NCBI GenBank assembly: GCA_046260765.1
Contig: JBHEOO010000011.1
Span: 1-64,000 of the forward strand
Reading direction: 5' to 3'
DNA from: Chromatocurvus sp046260765
GTDB lineage: Bacteria > Pseudomonadota > Gammaproteobacteria > Pseudomonadales > Halieaceae
DNA: 64,000 nt
Of this stretch, positions 41,068 through 50,342 are shown in pieces. Below the pieces are notes generated by a model that made no database searches, had not been told where the DNA came from, and was given only the letters and a program-made list of their open reading frames with translations. Every line of letters begins with the position of its first letter. Position 1 is the stretch's first letter. The position numbers and the translations under genes are program-made.

Positions 41068-42558
41068 ATGCCAATGGACCTGCTGTACACCGCGGAACAG
41101 ACCCGACTGCTCGATGCTTGCGCTATCGAGACTGCGGGCATACCAGGTCGCGTGCTGATGTCCCGCGCGGCGGCGGCGCTGCATCGCTGCCTGGTCCAGC
41201 GCTGGCCCGACGCCAGCCGCGTGCACGTGATCGTGGGTGCCGGCAACAACGGCGGCGACGGCTGGCTTCTCGCCGAACGCGTGTGGCGGCGCCGTGGCAG
41301 CGTTACAGTGTATCAGCTGGGCGATCCCGATCGCATCCGCGGCGACGCGCTGCTGGCGCGGCAGATGGCGCTGGACAGCGGCGTACCGTCGCTGCCATGG
41401 CGCGCGGGTTGCCTGCAAGACGCCCAGGGGCTGATCGTGGATGCGATGCTCGGCACCGGTCTGGGCGGTGAGGTGCGCGGTGATGCGGCGGCGGCAATTG
41501 CCGAGATCAACGCCAGCGGCCTGCCAGTGCTGGCGGTGGATATTCCGTCCGGCCTGTGTGCTGATACGGGGCGGCGCCTGGGCGCGTCGGTGGTGGCCGA
41601 GGTCACGGTTTCTTTTATTGGCCGCAAGCGTGGCCTGTATACCCTCGATGGTCCTGACTGTGGCGGCGAGCGTCTGTTTGATGACCTCGACGTGCCGGCC
41701 AGTGTCTTTCACCGTGTGCCGTCTGCGGACTGCTGGGAGCACCTGGAACTGGATGTGGAGCTCGAGTGCCTGACACCCCGCGCGGCGGCGTCGCACAAGG
41801 GGCGCTTCGGCCAGGTTCTGGTGGTGGGTGGTGACCACGGCATGGGCGGTGCTGTCACACTGGCGGCGGAAGCGGCGCTGCGCAGCGGCGCGGGCCTGGT
41901 CCGCGTGGCGACGAGGCCGGCGCACCTCGGTGCCATTCTGGCGCGCACCCCCGAGGCGATGGCCGTTGGCGTCGACTCTGTGCACGATCTGGCCACACTC
42001 CTCGATGCATCCTCGGTAGTGCTGATCGGGCCCGGGATGGGCACCGGCCCCTGGGCGCAGCAGTTGCTGCTCAGGGTGCTGGAAAGCGGCAAGCCGCTGG
42101 TGCTTGACGCCGATGCCCTCAACCTCCTTGCCGCCGACGCCGAACTGGCCTCAAGACTGCCCGAGGGCTGCGTGATCACGCCGCACCCGGGCGAGGCGGG
42201 CCGCCTGCTGGATCGGGACAGTGCCGCCGTACAGGCGGATCGCTTCGGGGCTGCCCAGGCGCTAAGCGAGCAGTTCGGTGTGTCGGTGCTGCTCAAGGGA
42301 AACGGCAGTCTGGTGGTGGGCCAGGGGCACGCCAACAGTCTTTGCAGCTATGGCAACCCGGGCATGGCGAGTGGCGGGATGGGTGACGTGCTCGGCGGTG
42401 TGGTGGCAGCGCTCATGGCGCAGGGATTGACGGCTGCTGCCGCCGCCCGCCTGGGTGCCTGTGTTCACGGCGCCGCGGCGGATGTCGCTGCCGGTGACGG
42501 TCAGCGTGGTCTGCTGGCGTCAGACCTGTTGCCAACGCTGCGGCGTCTGCTGGGATGA
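41068..42558 (+). CDS. nnr: Bifunctional NAD(P)HX epimerase/dehydratase
   Basis: The 496-residue repair enzyme has the N-terminal YjeF_N epimerase domain (VGAGNNGGDGWLLAER, DAMLGTGLGG, AVDIPSGLCADTG) and the C-terminal ADP-dependent dehydratase domain (KGRFGQVLVVGGDHGMGGA, LDADALNLLA, ITPHPGEAGRLL, NPGMASGGMGDVLGG). It restores hydrated NAD(P)H. ATG 41068 is preferred because GAGG lies six bases before it. It overlaps tsaE by four bases. Confidence 0.97.
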   Translation: MPMDLLYTAEQTRLLDACAIETAGIPGRVLMSRAAAALHRCLVQRWPDASRVHVIVGAGNNGGDGWLLAERVWRRRGSVTVYQLGDPDRIRGDALLARQMALDSGVPSLPWRAGCLQDAQGLIVDAMLGTGLGGEVRGDAAAAIAEINASGLPVLAVDIPSGLCADTGRRLGASVVAEVTVSFIGRKRGLYTLDGPDCGGERLFDDLDVPASVFHRVPSADCWEHLELDVELECLTPRAAASHKGRFGQVLVVGGDHGMGGAVTLAAEAALRSGAGLVRVATRPAHLGAILARTPEAMAVGVDSVHDLATLLDASSVVLIGPGMGTGPWAQQLLLRVLESGKPLVLDADALNLLAADAELASRLPEGCVITPHPGEAGRLLDRDSAAVQADRFGAAQALSEQFGVSVLLKGNGSLVVGQGHANSLCSYGNPGMASGGMGDVLGGVVAALMAQGLTAAAAARLGACVHGAAADVAAGDGQRGLLASDLLPTLRRLLG

Positions 42559-43061
42559 GCGCCCTGACGCGGGAACTGGATCTGCGTGACGAGACCGATA
42601 CGGTAACGCTGGGTGCAAAGCTTGCGGCGGTACTTTCTCCGGGCATGCTGGTTTTTTTGCAGGGCGACCTCGGGGCCGGCAAAACCACGCTCTGCCGCGG
42701 CATTGTTGCTGGCCTGGGCCACCGCGGCGCGGTCAAGAGCCCCACCTATACGCTGGTGGAGCCCTACGAAAACGTCTGCCCCCCAGTCTATCATTTTGAT
42801 CTTTATCGTCTCGACGATCCCGCCGAACTCGACGGTATCGGCCTGCGGGATTACCTTGATGGTGAGCATCTGTGCATTGTGGAGTGGCCCGAGCGCGGCG
42901 ACGGTTTTTTGCCCCCGGCCGACTTAATTATTACCATCGCAGTGGCAGAGCACGGTCGCAAAGCCAACCTGAGGGCGGTCAGCCAGCGTGCAAAACTCGC
43001 GCTTGCGGGGCTGGATGACCGCACGGCTGGAGCACTTAAACCGCACGGCTGGAGCACTTAA
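42555..43061 (+). CDS. tsaE: tRNA threonylcarbamoyladenosine biosynthesis ATPase TsaE
   Basis: The 168-residue ATPase contains FLQGDLGAGKTTLCRGI (Walker A), SPTYTLVEPYE, HFDLYRLDDPAEL and IVEWPERG, the TsaE signatures. It works with TsaB and TsaD in t6A37 tRNA modification. The last residues (KPHGWST) come from a 22-base duplication that bypasses what would have been an earlier stop. Confidence 0.97.
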   Translation: MSALTRELDLRDETDTVTLGAKLAAVLSPGMLVFLQGDLGAGKTTLCRGIVAGLGHRGAVKSPTYTLVEPYENVCPPVYHFDLYRLDDPAELDGIGLRDYLDGEHLCIVEWPERGDGFLPPADLIITIAVAEHGRKANLRAVSQRAKLALAGLDDRTAGALKPHGWST

Positions 43062-43062
43062 A
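43019..43062 (+). repeat. 22-base tandem duplication spanning the tsaE stop
   Basis: Copies at 43019-43040 and 43041-43062 are identical and begin CCGCACGGCTGG. The second copy is read in a different frame. With one copy only, the gene would stop at a TAG right after ALK. Confidence 0.95.
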
Positions 43063-43108
43063 TAGTGGTACGCACAGTGTTACGTACAAGTGTAGTGGTG
43101 CGCACAAG

Positions 43109-44443
43109 GTGATTGGCGCTTGTCGATACTTCCGGTTTTTGCGGATGTCTCCGCTGCTGCTCTCTCTGTTGTCGGCGCCACTGTTCGCTGCCACCGTTCA
43201 GGACGTTCGTCTGTGGCGTGCCCCGGACCACACCCGGATCGTCCTCGACATGAGCGCCGCGGCAGAGCACCGCGTGCTGGTGCTACAGAACCCGGACCGC
43301 ATCGTGCTCGACGTGAGTGATGCGACCCTGCGCGGCAGCGTCACTGATCTGGGTCTGGATGACACGCCGATAGCTCGTATTCGTTCCGGCGTGCGCAACG
43401 GCACCGACCTGCGTATGGTTTTTGACATGCGCGCTGCGGTGACACCCCGCAGCTTTGCCATAGCAGCCAATGCCCAGGCAGGTGACCGGCTGGTGCTCGA
43501 CCTGCACGACGAGGCGCCAAGTCAGTCCGGCGCCGGGATGCCCACTGCTTCCCGATCAGCCGGTAACGACGATCGCCGCGACATCATTATCGCCATTGAT
43601 GCTGGCCACGGTGGCGAGGATCCGGGTGCCCTCGGGCCGGGCAGGCTGCGGGAGAAGGACGTCGCCCTGGCGATAGCGAAGGAGCTTGCGGCGCTTTTTG
43701 AGCGTGACAGCGGCTTTGCGCCGACGCTGGTTCGCAGCGGTGACTATTATGTCAGCCTCAAGGGTCGCCGGGATCTGGCCCGCGAGCGGCAGGCAGATCT
43801 GTTTGTCTCCATCCATGCCGATGCCTTCAATCGCAAGGAGGCGAACGGTGCTTCCGTGTATGCCCTGTCGACCCGGGGTGCCACAAGCACGACAGCAAGT
43901 TATCTGGCACAGCGCGAAAACGCCGCGGACCTGGTGGGTGGCGTCCGCCTCGGCGACAAGGATGAGATGCTCGCCGGCGTCCTTGCAGATCTGTCCATGA
44001 CGTCGACGCTGGATGCCAGTCTGAATATGGGCGGTTCGGTCCTCGGTGAAATGGGCGGTGTGGCGCGGCTGCACAAGCGACAGGTCGAGCAGGCTGCTTT
44101 TGTTGTGCTGAAGTCGCCTGACATTCCTTCGATACTGGTAGAGACCGGCTTTATTTCCAACCCCGGCGAGGCGCGCAAACTGGCCGACCCGGCCTACCGC
44201 AAGCACATGGCCGAGGCGATTCATCGCGGTATCCGCAGCTGGTTCATCAGTCATCCCCCTCCCGGTACGCTACTTGCCTTTGAAAAGCGGCGCGGGGGGC
44301 GCGAGTACAGGATTGCCCGTGGCGATACATTGTCGGGCATTGCGGCGCGCTTCAATGTGTCTGTGAGCGACCTGAAAAGTTTCAATCAGCTGGCCGACAA
44401 CCGCATTCTGGTTGGTCAGACACTGAAGATACCTGCGCTCTGA
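43109..44443 (+). CDS. amiB: N-acetylmuramoyl-L-alanine amidase with AMIN and LysM domains
   Basis: The 444-residue periplasmic hydrolase has a signal peptide (to PLFAAT), an AMIN domain (about 30-130), an Amidase_3 domain with zinc ligands in AIDAGHGGEDPGALG, the REKDVALAIAKEL segment, VSIHADAFN and SILVETGFISNP, and a C-terminal LysM (YRIARGDTLSGIAARFNVSV). It cleaves septal peptidoglycan at cell separation and in gammaproteobacteria is normally EnvC-activated. The GTG at 43109 and ATG at 43145 are both possible. Confidence 0.95.
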   Translation: MIGACRYFRFLRMSPLLLSLLSAPLFAATVQDVRLWRAPDHTRIVLDMSAAAEHRVLVLQNPDRIVLDVSDATLRGSVTDLGLDDTPIARIRSGVRNGTDLRMVFDMRAAVTPRSFAIAANAQAGDRLVLDLHDEAPSQSGAGMPTASRSAGNDDRRDIIIAIDAGHGGEDPGALGPGRLREKDVALAIAKELAALFERDSGFAPTLVRSGDYYVSLKGRRDLARERQADLFVSIHADAFNRKEANGASVYALSTRGATSTTASYLAQRENAADLVGGVRLGDKDEMLAGVLADLSMTSTLDASLNMGGSVLGEMGGVARLHKRQVEQAAFVVLKSPDIPSILVETGFISNPGEARKLADPAYRKHMAEAIHRGIRSWFISHPPPGTLLAFEKRRGGREYRIARGDTLSGIAARFNVSVSDLKSFNQLADNRILVGQTLKIPAL

Positions 44444-44510
44444 TGGCCTTATTGCTAATGTTGGAGCTGATGTTGGTGCCGTTTATATCGACAAGGGGAA
44501 CAGGCTTACC

Positions 44511-46451
44511 GTGTCCTTGATCAAGCGGCTGTCGCCGCGCCTTGCCAATCAGATCGCCGCCGGAGAGGTGGTGGAGCGACCGGCATCCGTCGTCAAGGAG
44601 CTCCTTGAGAACAGTCTGGATGCCGGCGGCGACCGTGTCGAGATCGAGATTGAAGGCGCCGGGTCGCGACTGATACGGGTTCGCGATAACGGTGCGGGCA
44701 TGACGGCAGATGACCTGCCGCTGGCGCTGGCCCGCCACGCCACCAGCAAGATTGCGGAGCTGGATGATCTCGAGGCAGTCGCAACGCTGGGTTTTCGCGG
44801 CGAGGCTCTGGCGAGCATTGGCTCGGTATCGCGTTTAACGCTCACCAGTAACGCGGCCGCCGAGGGGGCTGGCGTCTGCGCATTTACTGAGGGGCGCGAC
44901 ATGGAGGTCACGGTCAAGCCCGCAGCGCACCCACAGGGCACCACCGTCGAGGTGCGCGATCTGTTCTTCAATACGCCGGCTCGCCGCAAGTTTCTGCGCA
45001 CAGACAAGACCGAGTTCAGTCACGTCGAAGAAGTGGTCAAGCGGGTCTCCCTGTCGCGCTTCGATGTCGGGTTCCAGCTGCGCCACAACGGTAAAACGGT
45101 GCACAGTCTGCGTCCCGCCACTACCGCGGCAGAACAGGCGCGACGGGTGGCCGGTGTCTGTGGGCCCGCCTTCATGGAGCAGGCCGTGGCTGTGGAGCGA
45201 GAGGTGCCCGGCCTCAGCGTTCGCGGCTGGGTGGGACTGCCGACTTTCTCCCGCAGCCAGGCGGATCTGCAGTATTTCTACGTGAACGGCCGTATTATCC
45301 GCGACCGCCTGGTCGCTCACGCGGTGCGCCAGGCTTATCGTGACGTGCTTTATCATGGCCGTCATCCGGCCTTCGTGCTGTATCTGGATATGGATCCGGC
45401 GCAGGTTGACGTCAATGTACATCCGACCAAGCACGAGGTGCGTTTCCGCCAGGGGCGTGACGTGCACAATTTCCTGTTCAGTACCCTGCATAACGCCCTG
45501 TCCGATGTGCGTCCCGGTGCTGCTGCAATGCCTGCGTCGGGGTCTGCGCTGCAGGGCACGAACGAAGCGTCCGGGGTGGCATCCGGTTCGCTGACGGATC
45601 AGGGCAGTCTCGGCCTGGCGCGAGCGCCGTCGGCCTCCGCCGCTGGCGCGTCTCCGGGCGCCCAACAGAGCGCATTTCCGGGCGCCGGGGAGAGCGCATT
45701 TCCGGGCGCCAGACAGAGCGCGTTTCCGGGAGCCATAACCGGCAAAGGTGCGTTTCCGGGCGCCATAAACAGCAACGCCCAGCGTCAGAGCCTGTCGCGC
45801 CTGTACGGATCGCCGCCGCAATCGGGGATTGAAGAACCCTCACGGGTGGATCAGGCCGAGGGTGAAATACCGCCACTGGGCTATGCCCTGGCGCAGCTCA
45901 AGGGTGTCTATATTCTCGCGGAGAACGCAGACGGACTGGTTCTCGTCGACATGCATGCGGCCCATGAACGCATCACCTATGAGCGCCTGAAAAGCGCACG
46001 CGATGCCGATGGCATACGCAGCCAGCCGCTGCTGGTGCCTCGCAGCCTCGCGGTGAGTCAGCGCGAGGCGGATCTTGCTGCGGCCTCGGAGGATTTTTTT
46101 ACCCGCTTCGGCTTTCGCGTCGAGCGCGCCGGCACCGAGTCGCTGGTGATCCGCGAGGTTCCCGCGAGCCTGCGCGATGCTGATGTCGAGCAGCTCTTGC
46201 GGGACGTGCTCAGTGATCTCGCCGAGCACGGCACGTCGGATCGCGTGACCGCTCACGAGGACGGCATTCTCTCTACTATTGCATGCCACGGATCCGTGCG
46301 TGCAAACCGCCGGCTGAGTGCTCCTGAAATGAATGCCTTGCTGCGCGATATGGAGGCCACCGAGCGGTCCGGCCAGTGCAATCATGGCCGCCCGACCTGG
46401 ACGCAGCTGTCTCTGACAGAGCTCGATCGACTGTTTCTGCGCGGTCGGTGA
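44511..46451 (+). CDS. mutL: DNA mismatch repair protein MutL
   Basis: The 646-residue protein has the GHKL ATPase N-terminal domain (IAAGEVVERPASVVKELLEN, DNGAGM, TLGFRGEALASI, FFNTPARRKFL), a transducer domain (VDVNVHPTKHEVRF), a low-complexity linker (about 345-440) and a C-terminal dimerisation domain (DMHAAHERITYERL, ACHGSVRA, CNHGRPTW). The linker carries repeated SAFPGA units. The endonuclease metal motif of MutL in species lacking MutH is not seen. It starts at GTG. Confidence 0.97.
   Translation: MSLIKRLSPRLANQIAAGEVVERPASVVKELLENSLDAGGDRVEIEIEGAGSRLIRVRDNGAGMTADDLPLALARHATSKIAELDDLEAVATLGFRGEALASIGSVSRLTLTSNAAAEGAGVCAFTEGRDMEVTVKPAAHPQGTTVEVRDLFFNTPARRKFLRTDKTEFSHVEEVVKRVSLSRFDVGFQLRHNGKTVHSLRPATTAAEQARRVAGVCGPAFMEQAVAVEREVPGLSVRGWVGLPTFSRSQADLQYFYVNGRIIRDRLVAHAVRQAYRDVLYHGRHPAFVLYLDMDPAQVDVNVHPTKHEVRFRQGRDVHNFLFSTLHNALSDVRPGAAAMPASGSALQGTNEASGVASGSLTDQGSLGLARAPSASAAGASPGAQQSAFPGAGESAFPGARQSAFPGAITGKGAFPGAINSNAQRQSLSRLYGSPPQSGIEEPSRVDQAEGEIPPLGYALAQLKGVYILAENADGLVLVDMHAAHERITYERLKSARDADGIRSQPLLVPRSLAVSQREADLAAASEDFFTRFGFRVERAGTESLVIREVPASLRDADVEQLLRDVLSDLAEHGTSDRVTAHEDGILSTIACHGSVRANRRLSAPEMNALLRDMEATERSGQCNHGRPTWTQLSLTELDRLFLRGR
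45650..45775 (+). repeat. Short repeats in the MutL linker (SAFPGA units)
   Basis: A CGCATTTCCGGGCGCC-like core recurs about four to five times with spacing near 24-33 bases, encoding AFPGA blocks in the flexible linker. Confidence 0.85.
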
Positions 46452-46454
46452 GAC

Positions 46455-47435
46455 GTGTCTGAAGAGCAGCCGCTGCTGCTGTGCATCATGGGCCCCACCG
46501 CCGCCGGCAAGACCGCGCTGGCCGAGTCTGTGGCGCAGCAGCTGCCCGGGGAACTGATCAGCGTCGACGCCACGCTGGTTTATCGCGGACTCGATATCGG
46601 CGCAGCCAGGCCGCAATCGCATCACCACCTCGTGAACATCTGCAGCCCGGCCGAGTCCTATTCCGCGGCGCGTTTCCTCGAGGATCTTGCGCCCGTGCTG
46701 GACGCGGTCCGTGGCCGCGGCCGCGTCCCGATTCTGGTCGGCGGCAGCATGCTGTATTTCCGCGCTTTCTTGTGGGGTCTGTCGACCATGCCGCCTGCGG
46801 ACCCTACGGTGCGTAAGGCAATAGAAAATGATGCCGCCGAGCGGGGATGGCCCGCGATACATAAGGAGCTGGCGCGGGTGGATCCGCAGGCCGCGGCGCG
46901 GATCCACCCGCAGCACTCGCAGCGCCTGTCCCGGGCGCTGGAGGTATACCGCAGCTCTGGGGTACCCCTCAGCGACTGGCATGCGGCGCCCTCAGCTCCG
47001 CCCCTGGCGAAGGGTTGCCGGGTGATACAGGTAGCCATTTGCCCGCTCCGGCGCGAGTGGCTGCACGCGCGTATTGCTGCACGTTTCGATGCAATGCTGG
47101 ATGCCGGTCTGGTGGATGAGGTCGCTGCCCTGCGCGCTCGCGGCGACCTGGATCTTCGCCTGCCGTCGATGCGCAGCGTCGGCTACCGGCAGATATGGCA
47201 ATACCTGGAGGGGGACTGCGATCTTGCGACGGCACGGGAGCGCGCTATTGCTGCGACACGGCAGCTGGCCAAGCGGCAGCTGACCTGGCTGCGCAAATGG
47301 CCAGATCTGCACTGGATTCACACGGATGCGGCAGGAGGGCTCCAGACCCACACGTTGCCCGCGTCGATATCGGGCAGAGAAAACACTGGTGCATCCGATC
47401 TGCTCTTGAACTATCTTGCGTACAACCCCATGTAG
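46455..47435 (+). CDS. miaA: tRNA dimethylallyltransferase
   Basis: The 326-residue enzyme adds dimethylallyl to A37 of tRNAs. It carries the P-loop IMGPTAAGKTALAES, LISVDATLVYRGLDIGAARP, LVGGSMLYFRAFLWGL, RIHPQHSQRLSRALEVY, and SVGYRQIWQYLEG with TRQLAKRQLTWLR. Compared with E. coli MiaA the loop after GAARP is about six residues shorter. The start is GTG, three bases after the mutL stop. Confidence 0.95.
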   Translation: MSEEQPLLLCIMGPTAAGKTALAESVAQQLPGELISVDATLVYRGLDIGAARPQSHHHLVNICSPAESYSAARFLEDLAPVLDAVRGRGRVPILVGGSMLYFRAFLWGLSTMPPADPTVRKAIENDAAERGWPAIHKELARVDPQAAARIHPQHSQRLSRALEVYRSSGVPLSDWHAAPSAPPLAKGCRVIQVAICPLRREWLHARIAARFDAMLDAGLVDEVAALRARGDLDLRLPSMRSVGYRQIWQYLEGDCDLATARERAIAATRQLAKRQLTWLRKWPDLHWIHTDAAGGLQTHTLPASISGRENTGASDLLLNYLAYNPM

Positions 47436-47502
47436 TATCCTGTCGCGGCAGAACCGCTTACCGTTTTTTTTGGCCCGGATTGGGTCCACAAGGAGAAAAA
47501 CC

Positions 47503-47751
47503 ATGTCAAAAGGGCACACGCTACAAGACCCTTACCTGAACATCCTGCGCAAGGAGCGTGTTCCGGTATCAATCTACCTGGTCAACGGCATCAAGCTGCA
47601 AGGCCAGATCGAATCTTTCGACCAGTTTGTCGTCCTGCTGAAGAATACGGTCAGCCAGATGGTATATAAGCACGCCATCTCGACAGTCGTTCCGGGCCGC
47701 GTCGTACGCCTGCCCATGCAGAATCCACCCGAGGACGATGACGAAAGCTGA
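47503..47751 (+). CDS. hfq: RNA chaperone Hfq
   Basis: The 82-residue protein has the Sm1 region (LQDPYLNILRKERVPVSIYL, NGIKLQGQIESFDQFVVLL) and Sm2 (MVYKHAISTVVP), with the proximal-face residues Q8, Y25-like, F39 and KH motif in place. The C-terminal tail is short and acidic (EDDDES). AAGGAG lies ahead of the ATG. It follows miaA by 67 bases as usual. Confidence 0.98.
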   Translation: MSKGHTLQDPYLNILRKERVPVSIYLVNGIKLQGQIESFDQFVVLLKNTVSQMVYKHAISTVVPGRVVRLPMQNPPEDDDES

Positions 47752-47813
47752 GTTTTTTGCGGCGGCAGAGCAGCGCCGCGCGCCTTGTCCGCCTGTCCCG
47801 CGAGGTCATTGTC

Positions 47814-49079
47814 GTGTTTTTTGAGCGTCCCGAATCGGGAGAGGTTGCCGTTCTCGTGCACATTGACTTTGGTCGTGGCAGCGAGAGCGAGGATCCGCGT
47901 GAGTTCGAAGAGCTCGTGCTGTCCGCCGGTGGCGATCCGGTCGCCTTCATCATGGCTGCGCGGCAGGCGCCCGATTCCCGGACCTTTGTTGGCTCCGGCA
48001 AGGTTGCCGAGATTGCGCAGACGGTGGAGGAGCACGGTGCCCAGATCGTTATCTTCAACCACACATTGAGTCCGAGCCAGGAGCGCAACCTTGAGCGCGA
48101 GTTCAAGTGTCGTGTGCTCGACCGGACCGGCCTTATTCTCGACATTTTCGCGCAGCGAGCCCGTACCCACGAGGGCAAGCTGCAGGTGGAGCTGGCGCAG
48201 CTCGAGCACATGAGCACGCGCCTGGTCCGTGGCTGGACCCACCTCGAGCGCCAGAAGGGCGGCATCGGCCTCAGGGGTCCGGGTGAAACCCAGCTCGAGA
48301 CTGACCGCCGACTGCTGCGTGCGCGCATCAAGGCGATTCTCGGGCGGCTCGACAAGGTGCGCCGGCAGCGCGAGCAGGGGCGCAGGTCGCGGCGTCGTGC
48401 GGAGGTGCCCACGGTAGCACTGGTCGGCTACACCAACGCTGGCAAGTCGACGCTATTCAACCGGCTTACGGCTTCGGGTGTCTATGCCGCCGATCAGCTG
48501 TTTGCCACGCTGGATCCAACGCTGCGACGCCTGGAGCTAGAGCATGCAGGCGCGGTGATTCTGGCCGACACCGTGGGTTTTATCTCGCACCTGCCGCACC
48601 GGCTGGTTGAGGCCTTCAAGGCGACGCTGGAAGAAACGCGTAGTGCTGACCTGCTGCTCAATGTCGTTGACGCGGCGAGTAGTGAGCGCGATCAGAATCG
48701 CTTCCACGTGCAGGAGGTGCTCGACGAGATCGGTGCTAACGAGGTACCGCAGATAGAGGTGTACAACAAGATCGACTGCCTTGAGATGGCCCCGCGGCTT
48801 GACCGCGATGATCAAGGGCGGCCGATCAGGGTATGGCTGAGTGCGTCAACCGGCGAGGGTATTGATTTGTTGCTGCAGGCAATTGCCGAGCGCGTGGCCG
48901 ACGACATGGTGGATGAAAATCTGGATCTTGACCCGGGTCAGTCCCGCCTGCGGGCGGCACTTTACCAGCTGGGCGCGGTCGCCTCCGAAGAGTTTGGTGA
49001 CGACGGCGTTGCCCATCTGCATGTGCGCTTGCCACGCGTTGAATGGGATCGCCTGCTGGCATCGGAGCACCATCACTGA
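47814..49079 (+). CDS. hflX: Ribosome-associated GTPase HflX
   Basis: The 421-residue protein carries AVLVHIDF, FVGSGKVAEIA, ILDIFAQRARTHEGKLQVEL, GIGLRGPGETQLETDRRLL, and the GTPase motifs VGYTNAGKSTLFNRL, DTVGFI and NKID. It splits stalled ribosomes. GTG 47814 is preferred: GAGG lies eight bases before it and the protein then begins MFFERPESGEVAVLVHI, like E. coli HflX; the open frame extends to a TTG at 47757. Confidence 0.96.
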   Translation: MFFERPESGEVAVLVHIDFGRGSESEDPREFEELVLSAGGDPVAFIMAARQAPDSRTFVGSGKVAEIAQTVEEHGAQIVIFNHTLSPSQERNLEREFKCRVLDRTGLILDIFAQRARTHEGKLQVELAQLEHMSTRLVRGWTHLERQKGGIGLRGPGETQLETDRRLLRARIKAILGRLDKVRRQREQGRRSRRRAEVPTVALVGYTNAGKSTLFNRLTASGVYAADQLFATLDPTLRRLELEHAGAVILADTVGFISHLPHRLVEAFKATLEETRSADLLLNVVDAASSERDQNRFHVQEVLDEIGANEVPQIEVYNKIDCLEMAPRLDRDDQGRPIRVWLSASTGEGIDLLLQAIAERVADDMVDENLDLDPGQSRLRAALYQLGAVASEEFGDDGVAHLHVRLPRVEWDRLLASEHHH

Positions 49080-49120
49080 AACGCGCAGCGTGCCTGTTAA
49101 CGCATGGACGACATGGCGGA

Positions 49121-49141
49121 AACAGGGCGCTGTTCTTTTTT
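49121..49141 (+). terminator. Weak intrinsic terminator after hflX
   Basis: AACAG-GGCG-CTGTT forms a five-pair stem followed by C and T6, 40 bases after the hflX stop. It may only attenuate transcription into hflK. Confidence 0.45.
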
Positions 49142-49177
49142 GCTAAACTAGACACTTTTAAACATCAGGAGAGACGT

Positions 49178-50341
49178 ATGGCCTGGAATGAACCGGGTGG
49201 TGGCGGCAACAAGCCAAAGGACCCCTGGGGTGGCGGTGATCAGGGCCCACCTGACCTCGACGAAGCGCTCAAAAAGCTGCAGCAGCGACTCAACGGCCTG
49301 TTTGGGGGCGGTGGCAGTAGCGGCGGTGGCTCCGGCGGCGGGAGCAAGATCAGCGGTACGGTGATAGGGCTGGTTCTGGCAGGTGCTGTGGTCGTCTGGG
49401 GTCTGATGGGTTTCTATCAGGTGGACGAGCAGGAACGCGGTGTGGTTCTGCGTTTTGGTGAGTTCAACCGCGTCGCCATGCCGGGTCTGCAGTGGAACGC
49501 ACCGTTGATCGATGAGGTGATCACAGTCAACACCACCAGGGTGCGAGCGGCGAATTTCCGCGAGATCATGCTGACCCAGGACGAGAACATTGTTGAAGTT
49601 CAAGCATCTGTTCAGTACGTGATTGATGACGTCGAAAGTTTCGTACTCGACGTGCGTTCACCGGAAGCGTCACTCAATCAGGCGGCGCAGAGTGCACTGC
49701 GCCACGTCGTTGGCGGCATGACGATGGACCTGATCCTGACTGAGGGACGTGCCCGGGTGGCCTCGGAGACGCAGGAGCGTCTGCAGGCCTACACCACAGC
49801 CTACGGAACGGGTATCCGCATCAGCACGGTGAACGTGGATGAGTCCAAGCCACCGACCCAGGTCCAGGGTGCCTTTGATGATGTGATCAAGGCCCGTGAG
49901 GACGAGGAGAGGGTCAAGAGCGAGGCTCAGTCCTATGCCAACGGCATTGTTCCGGAGGCCCGCGGTCGAGCGCAGCGTCAGATAGAAGAGGCGAGTGCCT
50001 ACCGGGAACAGGTCGTGGCGAGCGCCACGGGTGAAGCCAGCCGCTTCAACCAGCTACTTGCAGCCTACAACGTGGCGCCAGAGGTCACGCGCGAGCGTCT
50101 CTATATCGACGCCGTGCAGGATGTCATGAGTCGCACGAACAAGGTCATGGTGGACGTAGAGGGCGGTAACAACATCATGTATCTGCCACTCGACAAGCTA
50201 GCCGAACGTTCGGTCAGCACGGGTAGTCAGGGCCGCATGTCAACGGAGCCTGCACGGATACGTGAGCTGACCGATATGGTGACCGAGCAGCTGCGGCGCG
50301 ATGCCGCTATTGAACAAAACCGCCGTGGAGGGGTACGCTAA
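49178..50341 (+). CDS. hflK: HflK, FtsH-associated SPFH protein
   Basis: The 387-residue protein has a Gly/Pro-rich cytoplasmic start (MAWNEPGGGGNKP), a membrane helix at about 58-82, then the SPFH domain (ERGVVLRFGEFNRVAMPGLQ, NIVEVQASVQYVIDD) and the coiled-coil end (ARGRAQRQIEEASAYREQVV). It forms the HflKC cage around the FtsH protease. AGGAGAG precedes ATG 49178. Confidence 0.97.
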   Translation: MAWNEPGGGGNKPKDPWGGGDQGPPDLDEALKKLQQRLNGLFGGGGSSGGGSGGGSKISGTVIGLVLAGAVVVWGLMGFYQVDEQERGVVLRFGEFNRVAMPGLQWNAPLIDEVITVNTTRVRAANFREIMLTQDENIVEVQASVQYVIDDVESFVLDVRSPEASLNQAAQSALRHVVGGMTMDLILTEGRARVASETQERLQAYTTAYGTGIRISTVNVDESKPPTQVQGAFDDVIKAREDEERVKSEAQSYANGIVPEARGRAQRQIEEASAYREQVVASATGEASRFNQLLAAYNVAPEVTRERLYIDAVQDVMSRTNKVMVDVEGGNNIMYLPLDKLAERSVSTGSQGRMSTEPARIRELTDMVTEQLRRDAAIEQNRRGGVR

Positions 50342-50342
50342 T

